The notes: generated by a model not told the origin, from the letters alone. Numbered from the stretch's first letter, positions 9,716 to 19,350 are shown. The stretch is DNA of 64,000 nucleotides from Deltaproteobacteria bacterium (GCA_013349295.1 DUZW01000014.1:1-64000); one strand, 5' to 3'. Translations and numbers: made by a program.

Positions 9716-10600
9716 ATGCTCTACAGGTTTATCAGCTCAAACTACACCGACATCTTTGCCTATGCCTCGGCGGTGGTTGCGGCTCTCTGGTTGTATGCGG
9801 TGCGCCAGCAGCTTGCGCAGATGCCCGCATTTGTGGCTGGTTATCTGACCGCCGTGCCGCCTGAGTATGGCATTGCGGTTGCCTCCTTTGCCGGGGCGCT
9901 GCTGCTTGGCAAATATATTTGCCAGGATGGAACTGCGCAGATTATTGATACGATTAACGAAGAAAAAGCCAGCCTGGAAAGGGTTGTCAAAAAACGTAAT
10001 TTGACGGTTACGGAATTAAAAGAAAAAGCGGCGGCCCTTGCCTCGGATATTAGCGTACTGCACAACCGGATCAAGGATATGGAGGAAAATTCTCCAAAAG
10101 CTCAGTTGAGCAGCCTACGGATAAAAATGCGTACCGCCGAAGAAGACAGCAAGTCGGCATTGTCGGTTCTGCTGAAAAATCTTCAGACCCGGCTGGCAAT
10201 GATCATGGATGTTAATGATTCCCAGCTGCTTTTCGCCGCAGACGTTTTGCGCCAGGAGATTGATCTGATCGAAAACGAAATCAAGCGGGGCGAACGTACC
10301 TATTACGAATTGTGCTTGAAGATTGTCGACATCAACGAGAAAATCTTCGAATTGAAAGAGATCGCTCTTGCCGTAAAGGTTGAGAGCAAGGCCTCTGATG
10401 GCACGGCTGTTGAGGCCTGGCTTAATTTTATCCGGGTTAACGATAATGATGATCAGGATGCGGTTGATCGCTCATTCAAATTTTTCAAGGTTGCCTTTCA
10501 TCCGGACAGATTTCCTTCAGATTCGCTTAAGGCCGAAGCAACCAAGTATTTTCAGCATAGCATCAACATGCACAACAACATAAAGAAGATGGATAACTGA
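9716..10600 (+). CDS. membrane-anchored coiled-coil protein with C-terminal J-domain-like HPD segment
   Basis: Two TMs, coiled coil, C-terminal FKVAFHPDRFPSDSLKAEATKYFQHSINMHNNIKKM. Confidence 0.55.
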   Translation: MLYRFISSNYTDIFAYASAVVAALWLYAVRQQLAQMPAFVAGYLTAVPPEYGIAVASFAGALLLGKYICQDGTAQIIDTINEEKASLERVVKKRNLTVTELKEKAAALASDISVLHNRIKDMEENSPKAQLSSLRIKMRTAEEDSKSALSVLLKNLQTRLAMIMDVNDSQLLFAADVLRQEIDLIENEIKRGERTYYELCLKIVDINEKIFELKEIALAVKVESKASDGTAVEAWLNFIRVNDNDDQDAVDRSFKFFKVAFHPDRFPSDSLKAEATKYFQHSINMHNNIKKMDN

Positions 10601-10605
10601 GTTTT

Positions 10606-11508
10606 ATGAAAAAATATATTATCTCTTTATTCATCTTGCTCGTGTTTGCCAGCAGCGCTTATGCCGGGCCGGTGGCCTTTGACGGCCATGCGGTGGTTGC
10701 CGATCTGCCAGAGGCGTTGCTGCTGATCATCTTCGGTTGCGCGGTCGGTTTGATCGGCACGCTGATCGGAGCTGGCGGCGGCTTTATTCATGTGCCGGTG
10801 CTGATGGTGTTTTTCGGCTTTTCTCCGCAAATGGCCATCGGCACCTCGATAACTGCCGTGTTCATGAACGCGCTTTCCGGAACCTTATCCTATGTCACCC
10901 ACAAAAGAATCGACTACGAGCTCGGCATCAAGTTTGCCACGGTAGCGGTTCCCGGCGTTATCATCGGTGCCATTATTTCCCAGAATTTCACCTTTACCAG
11001 TTTTTCGATTCTATTCAGTATTATCCTGATTACTCTTTCTCTGCACTTTTTCGCGGAACAGGATATCACCATTGTTCAGACAAGGGCACTGGAATCTCCG
11101 AAAGAGCGCCAACTGTACGATTCTGATGGCGAACTGCATTCCTATGCGCCAGATATGGGCATCGGAATGGCTGGGAGTTTTTTCATCGGGATATTTTCCG
11201 GTCTGTTCGGGATTGGCGGTGGCATCCTCCATGTGCCTCTGATGTGCTCAGTGCTTGGCATGCCGGTTCATGTTGTTACGGCGACTTCACATTTCATCCT
11301 TGCCATTACAAGTTTCATTGCCGTAATCATCTTTACCGGAATGCATGAGATTGATTTTGACTTTGCCGTTTTAATCGGCATCGGCGCTATTCTCGGGGCA
11401 TATTTTGGCGCATATATTTCGCTTAAAACCAGCCCTCGTTTAATCAAGGTGTTAATTGCGATCTGTTTGTTGCTGCTCGCCCTAAAACTGATCAGCGGTG
11501 TGATGTAG
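10606..11508 (+). CDS. TauE/SafE family permease
   Basis: GLIGTLIGAGGGFIHVPVLMVFFGFSPQMAIGTSI and second repeat GLFGIGGGILHVPLMCSVLGMPVHVVTATSH, typical of TauE/SafE. Confidence 0.8.
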   Translation: MKKYIISLFILLVFASSAYAGPVAFDGHAVVADLPEALLLIIFGCAVGLIGTLIGAGGGFIHVPVLMVFFGFSPQMAIGTSITAVFMNALSGTLSYVTHKRIDYELGIKFATVAVPGVIIGAIISQNFTFTSFSILFSIILITLSLHFFAEQDITIVQTRALESPKERQLYDSDGELHSYAPDMGIGMAGSFFIGIFSGLFGIGGGILHVPLMCSVLGMPVHVVTATSHFILAITSFIAVIIFTGMHEIDFDFAVLIGIGAILGAYFGAYISLKTSPRLIKVLIAICLLLLALKLISGVM

Positions 11509-11511
11509 TCA

Positions 11512-11571
11512 CTTTAGGGGCCGTTAATAAATAATCTATACTTTTTATCCATTCCTTTACGGCCCCTTATG
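11512..11571 (-). repeat. dispersed approx. 60-bp inverted-repeat element, copy 1 (second copy at 58053..58113)
   Basis: Reverse complement CATAAGGGGCCGTAA...TAACGGCCCCTAAAG aligns to 58053..58113. Confidence 0.75.
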
Positions 11572-11649
11572 CCGTTCATGAGACTAAAAAGTATGATTTT
11601 TTGTTTGAACAACGGCTTATTTCAATGAGAGAAGGGAGGGGACAAAGCC

Positions 11650-12744
11650 ATGGGAAGTGATTCAATCTTGCTGAATGCGATTACCAAGATGTTGAATGTC
11701 GGTGGCTCGGCTATTGTTGCCGCCTACGATATCGGTGCCGATACGTTTAACGCCGCCATATCGACAGTTTCTCCCGGGGAAAAGATACAACTCCGGGTCA
11801 AAGTCAAGGAAACCGAAAGAAAGGTTCAGTCCCTCTATGCAGAACTCGGCAAGTTGTCGGCAAAATACGACGATCCGGTTGAGGCGATGTCCTCGGAAGC
11901 GGTTGTCGCCATTGTTGGCAATATCAAAGAGCTCAACAAAGACATTGAAGCGATAAAGCAACGGATCATTGAGATTGAAACCACAAAACCGGAGCAGGCA
12001 AAGCCGGCTGCGAAAAGTGCCCCGATGGATACCCGCGCGGTGGTTTCGTTTTTCGGCAAGGCGATCTCCAACTCGATGGCCGCTTATCTGCCGAGTGAAC
12101 GAAAAGCCTTTGAGCAAAAAATTGCCGAACATGAGAAGAATATCCATTCATTATATGGCGAACTCGGCAAAGTCACGGTAGGTTTCGAGGATCCTGCTGA
12201 GGCTCTTCATGCAGAGCCGACAAAAGATATTATTGCCAGGATCAATGTGCAAAAAGACGCAGTTGAGACACTGAAGGCAAAGATTGCCGCACTTTCGCCT
12301 GTGGAGAAAGCGCCAGTAAAAGCGAAAAGCGGTGCCGCACCCGTACAGAAGACGGCTGTGCCTGAAACGGCCGAAGAAGATGAAGAGAGTCTGCCGCCAT
12401 CACCGGTTTGGCCTGAAGCCGCTGAGGAGGTTGATGCACCTGAGATCGTTGCTGATAGTGAAGATTCTGCTGAAGTGCCTGAGCAGGCTGAGCAATCCGA
12501 GGTGGTTGAATCAGTGGAAACCGTGGCTACCGCCGGTGAAGAAGAATCTGTTGAGAAGCCAAGTGAAACCAGCAACGGGCTGAACATTGGTGTTGGGGGT
12601 CAGCAAGAAGCTCAGGAAAAAAATCCAGAAAAAAAAGCAGCGAAGAAACGTGCCGCGCCAAAGAGTAAAGCTGCCTCGGCAACCTCTGGAAATCTCGAGC
12701 CCAAGCCAAAACGGGTACGGGCAAAAAAAACTGTGGATAGCTGA
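11650..12744 (+). CDS. magnetosome-cluster protein with duplicated LYxELGK coiled-coil domain and acidic-basic tail
   Basis: Internal tandem repeat; E-rich segment followed by K/A/P-rich C-terminus. Confidence 0.65.
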   Translation: MGSDSILLNAITKMLNVGGSAIVAAYDIGADTFNAAISTVSPGEKIQLRVKVKETERKVQSLYAELGKLSAKYDDPVEAMSSEAVVAIVGNIKELNKDIEAIKQRIIEIETTKPEQAKPAAKSAPMDTRAVVSFFGKAISNSMAAYLPSERKAFEQKIAEHEKNIHSLYGELGKVTVGFEDPAEALHAEPTKDIIARINVQKDAVETLKAKIAALSPVEKAPVKAKSGAAPVQKTAVPETAEEDEESLPPSPVWPEAAEEVDAPEIVADSEDSAEVPEQAEQSEVVESVETVATAGEEESVEKPSETSNGLNIGVGGQQEAQEKNPEKKAAKKRAAPKSKAASATSGNLEPKPKRVRAKKTVDS

Positions 12745-13193
12745 TGGATCCGGATAATTCCATATTGGATGACAGCAAACGCAAATTTATCAGCACCTGT
12801 CTTGGTGGTTTGGCCATCCTTGCCGTTACCGGCGGGGCTGTGGTTACCTCTTCGATTTTTCGTTATTATCTGATACCAAGACCAACCACTGACAACAAGG
12901 GTAAGATCACCATCCCGGTCAAAGATCTTGCCGCAGGTGCTGCAAAATTTTTCGAATACAACGGCTATGCCGCCGTGCTCGTAAAAAAAATGGATGGCAG
13001 ACTGGCCGTCCTTTCCGCTGTCTGCACTCACCTCGGTTGTATTGTTCAGTGGGATGCAAAGCGGCAGGAATTTATCTGTCCCTGTCATGCCGGTTATTTC
13101 ACTCCTGATGGCGAAGTCATCTCTGGCCCGCCACCAAGCCCCTTGGACAGGCTGCCCTTCAACGTCGCCAATGGCATAGTCACAATCGGCTAA
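12744..13193 (+). CDS. Rieske [2Fe-2S] protein
   Basis: CTHLGCIVQW and CPCHAGYF Rieske ligand motifs with N-terminal TM. Confidence 0.9.
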   Translation: MDPDNSILDDSKRKFISTCLGGLAILAVTGGAVVTSSIFRYYLIPRPTTDNKGKITIPVKDLAAGAAKFFEYNGYAAVLVKKMDGRLAVLSAVCTHLGCIVQWDAKRQEFICPCHAGYFTPDGEVISGPPPSPLDRLPFNVANGIVTIG

Positions 13194-13243
13194 AGATGAG
13201 TAATCGTTTACCCGGAACGGAAAAACGTTGTTAAAACTCGGCA

Positions 13244-13353
13244 TGTAACCGTTCAGCAGCATCACATCTGGCTTTGTCATCGGCCTACACATGTGGACCT
13301 AGCACACTTTGCAGGCCTCTTCCGCGCATCTGCGGCAATGCTGAACGGTTACA
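13244..13353. repeat. 15-bp perfect inverted repeat bounding a structured insert between the Rieske and cytochrome b genes
   Basis: TGTAACCGTTCAGCA / TGCTGAACGGTTACA. Confidence 0.7.
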
Positions 13354-13381
13354 AATGACATGATACCACAAAGGTCTTGCT

Positions 13382-14488
13382 TTGATATACCTGTTAAAGC
13401 ACATATACGAATGGATTGACGTCCGTCTCGGTGTGCATGAGATAATCAACAAAAAGCGCACCAGCTACCTCATGCCGCGCAACATCAATGCCTGGTATTC
13501 GCTTGGCAGCGTGCTGTTGGTGAGCTTTGTCTTGCAGATCACCTCCGGTCTGCTGCTCATGCTTTACTATGTCCCTGACGTTGACAAGGCCTTTGCCAGC
13601 GTCTCTTTCATTATGAACGAAATCCCCCTTGGCCGGTTGGTCCGCCTTTTGCACGCCGTTGGTTCCAGCATGATGATCCTGGTCCTGCTGATGCACATGC
13701 TTTCGGTACTCTTCATGGGGAGTTACAAAAGCCCCCGCGAATTCCACTGGCTTACCGGTTTCACCCTGTTGCTCCTGGCCATGGGGATCTCGCTTACCGG
13801 CTATCTGCTCCCTTGGAATCAGCTTTCTTTCTGGGCCACCACCGTGGCCACCGACACTGGCAATGCAATCCCGCTGGTTGGCGAGTACCTTGTCGAGTTG
13901 CTTCGCGGCGGCCATCAGGTTGGCCATCATACCCTTGGCCGCTTCTATACCCTGCATGTCGGCATAATTCCGGCAACCATGGCGGTTCTCATTATCATCC
14001 ACATCCTGCTTGTCCAGCGAACCGGCATCTCCACCCCGCCATTTGGTCTTGAAGATACCACCAACAAGTGGAAAGATGATAAATTCGTCTACGAAGAACA
14101 CCCCGACGGCATCCCGTTTTTCCCCAATTTTCTGCTCCAGGATTTGATTTCCATCTCGCTTTATCTTGCCTTTTTTATGACCTTTGTCTTCTTTTTCCCC
14201 AACCTGTTTATCCCAGCGGCCGCATACATGCCGGCTAATCCTCTGGTTACGCCGTCCCACATCAAGCCTGAATGGTATTTTCTTGCCAACTACCAGACAT
14301 TAAAGCTTTTCCCCAGCGAAATAATCGGGATCACCATCCAGCTGGCGGGCATATTCTTTCTGGCGATGCTTCCCTTTTTTGACCAGGGAGCCGAAAAACA
14401 CCCGCTCAAGCGGCCAGTGTTTACCTGCACAGCCATAAGCGTCATCTTGATTTGGGTAGGTTTCACCATTTGGGGACTATACTCATGA
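13382..14488 (+). CDS. cytochrome b (bc-type complex)
   Basis: GSVLLVSFVLQITSGLLLMLYYVPD, HAVGSSMMILVLLMHMLSVL, WATTVATD, PEWYFLANYQTLK motifs. Confidence 0.9.
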   Translation: MIYLLKHIYEWIDVRLGVHEIINKKRTSYLMPRNINAWYSLGSVLLVSFVLQITSGLLLMLYYVPDVDKAFASVSFIMNEIPLGRLVRLLHAVGSSMMILVLLMHMLSVLFMGSYKSPREFHWLTGFTLLLLAMGISLTGYLLPWNQLSFWATTVATDTGNAIPLVGEYLVELLRGGHQVGHHTLGRFYTLHVGIIPATMAVLIIIHILLVQRTGISTPPFGLEDTTNKWKDDKFVYEEHPDGIPFFPNFLLQDLISISLYLAFFMTFVFFFPNLFIPAAAYMPANPLVTPSHIKPEWYFLANYQTLKLFPSEIIGITIQLAGIFFLAMLPFFDQGAEKHPLKRPVFTCTAISVILIWVGFTIWGLYS

Positions 14489-15258
14489 GATGCTTGGGAG
14501 TAATACTGCTGGCGCTCGGCATCCTTATCACGTCGCAGGCAGACGCGGCCGTAAAACCGGTTATCGTCTGTATTCAGTGCCACATCGCACAGCCGACCAA
14601 GTTCAGCCAACCGGTCAAGCTCTGGGAAACCAGTATTCATGCCGAACATGGTGTCGGCTGCAACGCTTGTCATGGTGGCGACCCCATGGACTCAGCCCAG
14701 GCCATGAGCCCGGCAAGAGGCTTTCGCGGCGTACCGATCCCCACCGCTATCCCTGCGCTCTGCGGCGGCTGCCATGTGGGGGTTACAAAACATTACACCG
14801 ACAGCGCCCACGGCAGAACCCTTGGCAAGGGTGGCCCAACCTGCGTCACCTGCCACGGCAGCCACGACATCCAAAAAGCATCGCTTGATCTCATCAGCAA
14901 AAAGAAATGCTCGACCTGTCACACCCCGGAAAAAGCCTGGCTGATCAGAAGCACGATGCTGAAACGAGACACCATGCTCAATGCCATTGAAAAGAAAATC
15001 AAGACCCTCAGGAGCCAGGGTGTGGAAACAGACCAGCTGGAAAAACGGCTCTTCTCGCTGCGCAACCGCTTCCATGCCATGTTCCACAGCCTTGACATCA
15101 AACTGATTCTCCAGGAATCTGAGCATATCCAGGCAGCACTTGAAAAAACCAGTGGTGCGGGTGGGGTTGGCACAGGGCCGTTGACCGGAGTAGTTGCGGT
15201 TGGTTGGGCGCTCATTGCGGCTTTGCTATTTTACTTGATCAAGAAAAATCTGGATTGA
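14485..15258 (+). CDS. membrane-anchored pentaheme cytochrome c
   Basis: ATGA overlap with cytochrome b; five CXXCH motifs (CIQCH, CNACH, CGGCH, CVTCH, CSTCH); signal peptide and C-terminal TM. Confidence 0.85.
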   Translation: MRCLGVILLALGILITSQADAAVKPVIVCIQCHIAQPTKFSQPVKLWETSIHAEHGVGCNACHGGDPMDSAQAMSPARGFRGVPIPTAIPALCGGCHVGVTKHYTDSAHGRTLGKGGPTCVTCHGSHDIQKASLDLISKKKCSTCHTPEKAWLIRSTMLKRDTMLNAIEKKIKTLRSQGVETDQLEKRLFSLRNRFHAMFHSLDIKLILQESEHIQAALEKTSGAGGVGTGPLTGVVAVGWALIAALLFYLIKKNLD

Positions 15259-15299
15259 GCAGAATATTGGCCGTCCCTCTTGATGCCGGAATTGTCCTG

Positions 15300-15332
<33 letters not shown>

Positions 15333-15423
15333 TGATTTGACTATTATGCTATGAAATAGCTATGAATACGTGCTAAAATTTTTACAGTTATAAATAATAT
15401 TACCATCAGGGAGGCGATACCGT

Positions 15424-15666
15424 ATGCTACCAGTAGAAGAGTGTCCATTTGTAATAACCGTAGCTGGCCATAATGCACATCATGGTATGGCGCATCATGG
15501 TATTGGATACAAAGCGGCTTCTTGCGGCAAGGCAATCGGGACGGGCAAGGGCCTTTGCTTAGGTCTTGGCCTCGGCTTAGGGATTTGGGGGCCGATCGCC
15601 CTGGTCGGGATTGGCATTGCCGGAGGATATTATTATTGGAAAAAAGCCTCTGATATGCTGGATTAA
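15424..15666 (+). CDS. small membrane protein with LGLGLGLG repeat (Mms6/MamD-like feature) and His-rich N-terminus
   Basis: AGHNAHHGMAHHGIGYK...LCLGLGLGLGIWGPIALVGIGIAGGYYYWKK. Confidence 0.6.
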   Translation: MLPVEECPFVITVAGHNAHHGMAHHGIGYKAASCGKAIGTGKGLCLGLGLGLGIWGPIALVGIGIAGGYYYWKKASDMLD

Positions 15667-15722
15667 CAGTAAATTATTGCCTGGCCGTTTATGGCCACTT
15701 TGAAAAATGGGAGAATCTGAAA

Positions 15723-16265
15723 ATGGAAAAAGACAGCACAGAGCAGGTTGCTGTTGATGCGACCGCTAATCTGAATAATGCCGAAGCTGAGAGCATGGAG
15801 CCAGATTTTGTGGAATATTTAAAAGTACAGGCACCCGCAGATGTGCGTAAAGCCTTGCAGCAACTTGAAAAAGATCATTCTAGCCTTAACGAAGGCGTGG
15901 CGACTGCACTTGGCGCTGGTACCGGCGCAGCAGGATCCCTGGCAGCCTTATCCTCACTCGGCACAGTTTCCGGTCTTTCCGCAGCCGGAGTTGCGACAGG
16001 CCTTTGGTCAGCCGGTAGTCTGGTTGGCGGGGGAATGCTTGTGGGTCTTGGCGTTCTTGCCACTCCGGTGGCAGTTATGGGAGCACTCGGATACACCGTG
16101 GCTAAAAAGCGCAAGAAAAACAAGGATGCCGTAGCCGTTGGTTTGGCGATCAAGAAGATACTCGAAATTCAGGCTCTTTTGAACAAGCATAAGGAGAGCT
16201 TCAAAGAAGAGCTTACCTATATCAGGACCACACTCGAAGTGCTTGCCAGCATGAAGCATGCCTGA
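15723..16265 (+). CDS. glycine/alanine-rich membrane protein
   Basis: Central LSAAGVATGLWSAGSLVGGGMLVGLGVLATP hydrophobic region. Confidence 0.6.
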   Translation: MEKDSTEQVAVDATANLNNAEAESMEPDFVEYLKVQAPADVRKALQQLEKDHSSLNEGVATALGAGTGAAGSLAALSSLGTVSGLSAAGVATGLWSAGSLVGGGMLVGLGVLATPVAVMGALGYTVAKKRKKNKDAVAVGLAIKKILEIQALLNKHKESFKEELTYIRTTLEVLASMKHA

Positions 16266-17092
16266 TGGTTCTAAATGCTTGGGGCTTGAATCATGGCCAA
16301 GGGAAATATGATCGACAGCCTAAATCAACCATTCTCTGTGTAGCTGAGGCCTCTGATGTTTTGGCCGCCCTGCAAGACACTTTAAAGGATACCTATAAGG
16401 TAAAGACCGCCAGAAACGGTCAGGAGGCGTTGGATATTTTTCTTGCCGAAGATATATCCTTAGCCATTGTAGATCAATGGCTGCCAGAGATGGCCGGCGC
16501 TGAATTACTGAACAAAATTAACAGCATTAAGCCGTTGTGCAAGAAAATTCTTCTCATCGGCGATACCGAGGTCAATGCGGCCATCGAAGCAATCAACTCC
16601 GGCACCGTAAATAAATATATCAGCAAGCCTTGGGACAAAGCCGAGCTTCGGCGATTGGTCGAAATTCTGCTGAAAAATATTTCAACAGACGATTTTCTGG
16701 CGAGGATATCCGGTGGTTACATCCGGCCGCAGATTAAAGACGGTGGCGCAACAAACTTCGAAGTTACCTATCCTGAATTTCTCGAAACCTTTTCGGCCGG
16801 AGTTGTCTTGGTTGATGAGGCCGAGCGGATTGAATTTGTTAACCATAAGGGACTTGAGCTCTTAAGATGCGACGACTTTGCCCGGATTAACGGCCGGTCA
16901 TATCTTGATTTTTTTGCCCTGACCGCCGCTCGACGGGAGTTGTTTCATCTTAAATATAAAAACCTGGACTGGACCCCTGAAATACTGGAGGTGATCCTGT
17001 TCGACAAAACAAAAACCAGCGTGCCGGTCAACATCACATTTTTTGATGACTCCGAAAAAATTACCGGCTTCTTTTTTGATGTCCAAGCATAA
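16265..17092 (+). CDS. response-regulator receiver plus PAS-like protein
   Basis: Receiver pattern (LAIVDQWLPEMAG...YISKPWD) followed by a PAS-like region; start uncertain. Confidence 0.65.
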   Translation: MVLNAWGLNHGQGKYDRQPKSTILCVAEASDVLAALQDTLKDTYKVKTARNGQEALDIFLAEDISLAIVDQWLPEMAGAELLNKINSIKPLCKKILLIGDTEVNAAIEAINSGTVNKYISKPWDKAELRRLVEILLKNISTDDFLARISGGYIRPQIKDGGATNFEVTYPEFLETFSAGVVLVDEAERIEFVNHKGLELLRCDDFARINGRSYLDFFALTAARRELFHLKYKNLDWTPEILEVILFDKTKTSVPVNITFFDDSEKITGFFFDVQA

Positions 17093-17246
17093 AGAATACC
17101 TCATAGTCGAGAAAATCTTACTGGACATTGTCTTGTTAACTATATAGGATATCTGAAAATATATTCAGGATTATCAGCATAAGGTAATATGTGACTTTGC
17201 GACGTTATCCGTTATTTATCGCCAAAGGTTCTGAGGAGGTCTGACA

Positions 17247-17771
17247 ATGAGCAAGATAGTTTTTGATCCCAGCTGTTTAAACGAAAACAATCCAGGTCGC
17301 TTCACCTCGGCCTCCCTTGAATATTCGTCCATGGTAATGGCCGCGCTCATGGAAAGAGGCGGCATTACTTTAAGGCAAGGGCCAGTAACTTTCGGCAAGG
17401 CTTCTTTTGGCACAGACTCTCAAGCTATTAAAAACGGGGCGAGAGAAATGTTGTCATCTTTACAAATACTCGGGGGATCAGCCAAAAAACTGTTTACCCC
17501 TTTTAGTTGGACAGCGCGTCAGGTTGCCAGGGTGGGCAATCGTGGCCTTCCTGTCCATTTGGACAGCGACAGCCTTGGCGCAATCAGGGTTGGTTTGGCC
17601 CGGATTGAAGAAAGGCTTGCTCGCATCGAAGAACGGGGCATCTCAATTTCTCGCGGATTTGAGCATCCCGGTGCGGACGATTTCAAGGAAAAACCGAGTC
17701 AGGAAAAAAACATGCTTATGCGGGCCATTCTTGAAGACAGCAAAGGTATGCTGAAAGATTCTGCAGAATAG
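17247..17771 (+). CDS. magnetosome-cluster protein of unknown function
   Basis: ORF with RBS-like gaggagg upstream, located just before mamK. Confidence 0.55.
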   Translation: MSKIVFDPSCLNENNPGRFTSASLEYSSMVMAALMERGGITLRQGPVTFGKASFGTDSQAIKNGAREMLSSLQILGGSAKKLFTPFSWTARQVARVGNRGLPVHLDSDSLGAIRVGLARIEERLARIEERGISISRGFEHPGADDFKEKPSQEKNMLMRAILEDSKGMLKDSAE

Positions 17772-17787
17772 ACACAGGATTGACTAA

Positions 17788-18858
17788 ATGAGGGAGAATA
17801 GATTGCTTAACGTCGGAATTGATTTAGGGACATCTCGAAGTGTCATCGCCTGTGACAATGGTGTCCGGACCTATGTGGCAAGTTGTGTGGGATACCCCAA
17901 GGACGCCATCTCGCAGAAGTTTATCGGTGATAATATGATGGTGTTTGGCGAGGATGCGCTCAAACACCGGATGGCCCTTAACATCTTCCGGCCTTTTGAG
18001 GGCGGGATGTTAAAGTACACCGATGATTCCGTTGATCCTGACGGCTATCAAAAGGCCGTTGCCACGGCCAGGGAAATCTTGAAATATCTTTTAACCAAGC
18101 TGTCGGCGGATCATTCGGTTCCCACCCATATCCGTGGGGTAATCGGAACCCCGGCCCTGGCCAGCAAAAAAAACAAGAAGTCCCTCATGTCTCTTTCCAA
18201 GGGACTTTTGGATTCCGTGATGATTGCCTCGGAGCCCTTTTGTGTGGCCTATGGTCTTGATATCTTTCATAACGCCATTGTTGTTGATATCGGGGCGGGA
18301 ACTGTTGACCTGTGCAGGATGAGTGGCTCTCTGCCAACAGAGTCTGACCAGATAACTACCCATCTGGCAGGGAACCATATCGACCAGGTATTTCTTGATT
18401 TGATTAAAGCGAAATATCCTGAGGCCAACCTTAACACCAACATGGTGAGAAAATTCAAGGAAGACAACGCTACGATCACTAGAATGTCGGAAAAGCTTGA
18501 GATTGTTCTGCCAATTAACGGCAAGCCGACCAAACTTGATGTTACTGAAGAGATTAAAAAGGCCTGCGCCTCGATTGTTCCTGAAATTGTTGGCGGGATA
18601 CAGAAGCTGGTGGCCACATATGATCCCGAGTTTCAGCTGGAGTTGCGCAACAACATAATCCTTGCCGGTGGCGGTAGCCAGATGATTGGCCTGCGGCAGG
18701 AAATCGAACAATACATGATCGAACATCTCGGTTCAGGCCAGGTTACTAAGGTTGAAGAACCACTGTATGCCGGTGCCAATGGCGCCTTGAAGCTATGCAA
18801 GGAAATGCCTGAGGCATATTGGAAAGAACTTGAGACATCATCGTTAACTACGGAATAA
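17788..18858 (+). CDS. mamK: MamK actin-like filament protein
   Basis: GIDLGTSRSVIA, VVDIGAGTVDLCRM, ILAGGGSQMIGL; MamK-like. Confidence 0.88.
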   Translation: MRENRLLNVGIDLGTSRSVIACDNGVRTYVASCVGYPKDAISQKFIGDNMMVFGEDALKHRMALNIFRPFEGGMLKYTDDSVDPDGYQKAVATAREILKYLLTKLSADHSVPTHIRGVIGTPALASKKNKKSLMSLSKGLLDSVMIASEPFCVAYGLDIFHNAIVVDIGAGTVDLCRMSGSLPTESDQITTHLAGNHIDQVFLDLIKAKYPEANLNTNMVRKFKEDNATITRMSEKLEIVLPINGKPTKLDVTEEIKKACASIVPEIVGGIQKLVATYDPEFQLELRNNIILAGGGSQMIGLRQEIEQYMIEHLGSGQVTKVEEPLYAGANGALKLCKEMPEAYWKELETSSLTTE

Positions 18859-18882
18859 AGGCTCAAAGACAGGAGGTGGAGA

Positions 18883-19296
18883 ATGGAAGGTGATCTGCGC
18901 TACAAGGTGGAACATGTCGGCGATTTGTTCGTAGAATCGCTGGAAGAGTTTGGGCGGGCGATAAAAAGACGCTTTTCCTTCTGTGGAAACATAGGAACCT
19001 TTCGCGGCGTAGCAATTACCCGCGATATCCACAAACTGGAAAGAACAAAAATGCAGGTGGTTTATCGGGTTGGGGAGCGGGTGCTGGAAATCAGGCGGGA
19101 AGATCCCGCCTTGTTTAACGCCGATCAGCCGATGACTGCTATTTTTTCTGAGCTGGATACGATTGAAGGCAATATGGACACCCTGATCAAGGAACGCGAA
19201 CAACGTCTTGATCGGATCAGGGGCAAGATTGAGGCTACCAAGGTTGAAGTTGAAGTGGCTGCTGATCTCGGCGATGCGATGCCAGCGATGGCATAG
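18883..19296 (+). CDS. paralogue of ORF 22..384
   Basis: DLRYKVEHVGDLF and YRVGERV...LDTIE shared with 22..384. Confidence 0.6.
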   Translation: MEGDLRYKVEHVGDLFVESLEEFGRAIKRRFSFCGNIGTFRGVAITRDIHKLERTKMQVVYRVGERVLEIRREDPALFNADQPMTAIFSELDTIEGNMDTLIKEREQRLDRIRGKIEATKVEVEVAADLGDAMPAMA

Positions 19297-19350
19297 TGGC
19301 CGGTTTTGTAATGAGCCCTCAGCAAACGATTGTAATAAAAGGCACTGAAC

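Noticed and set aside
13394-14260. 288-aa minus-strand ORF opposite cytochrome b
   Set aside because: Antisense shadow of a strongly supported gene
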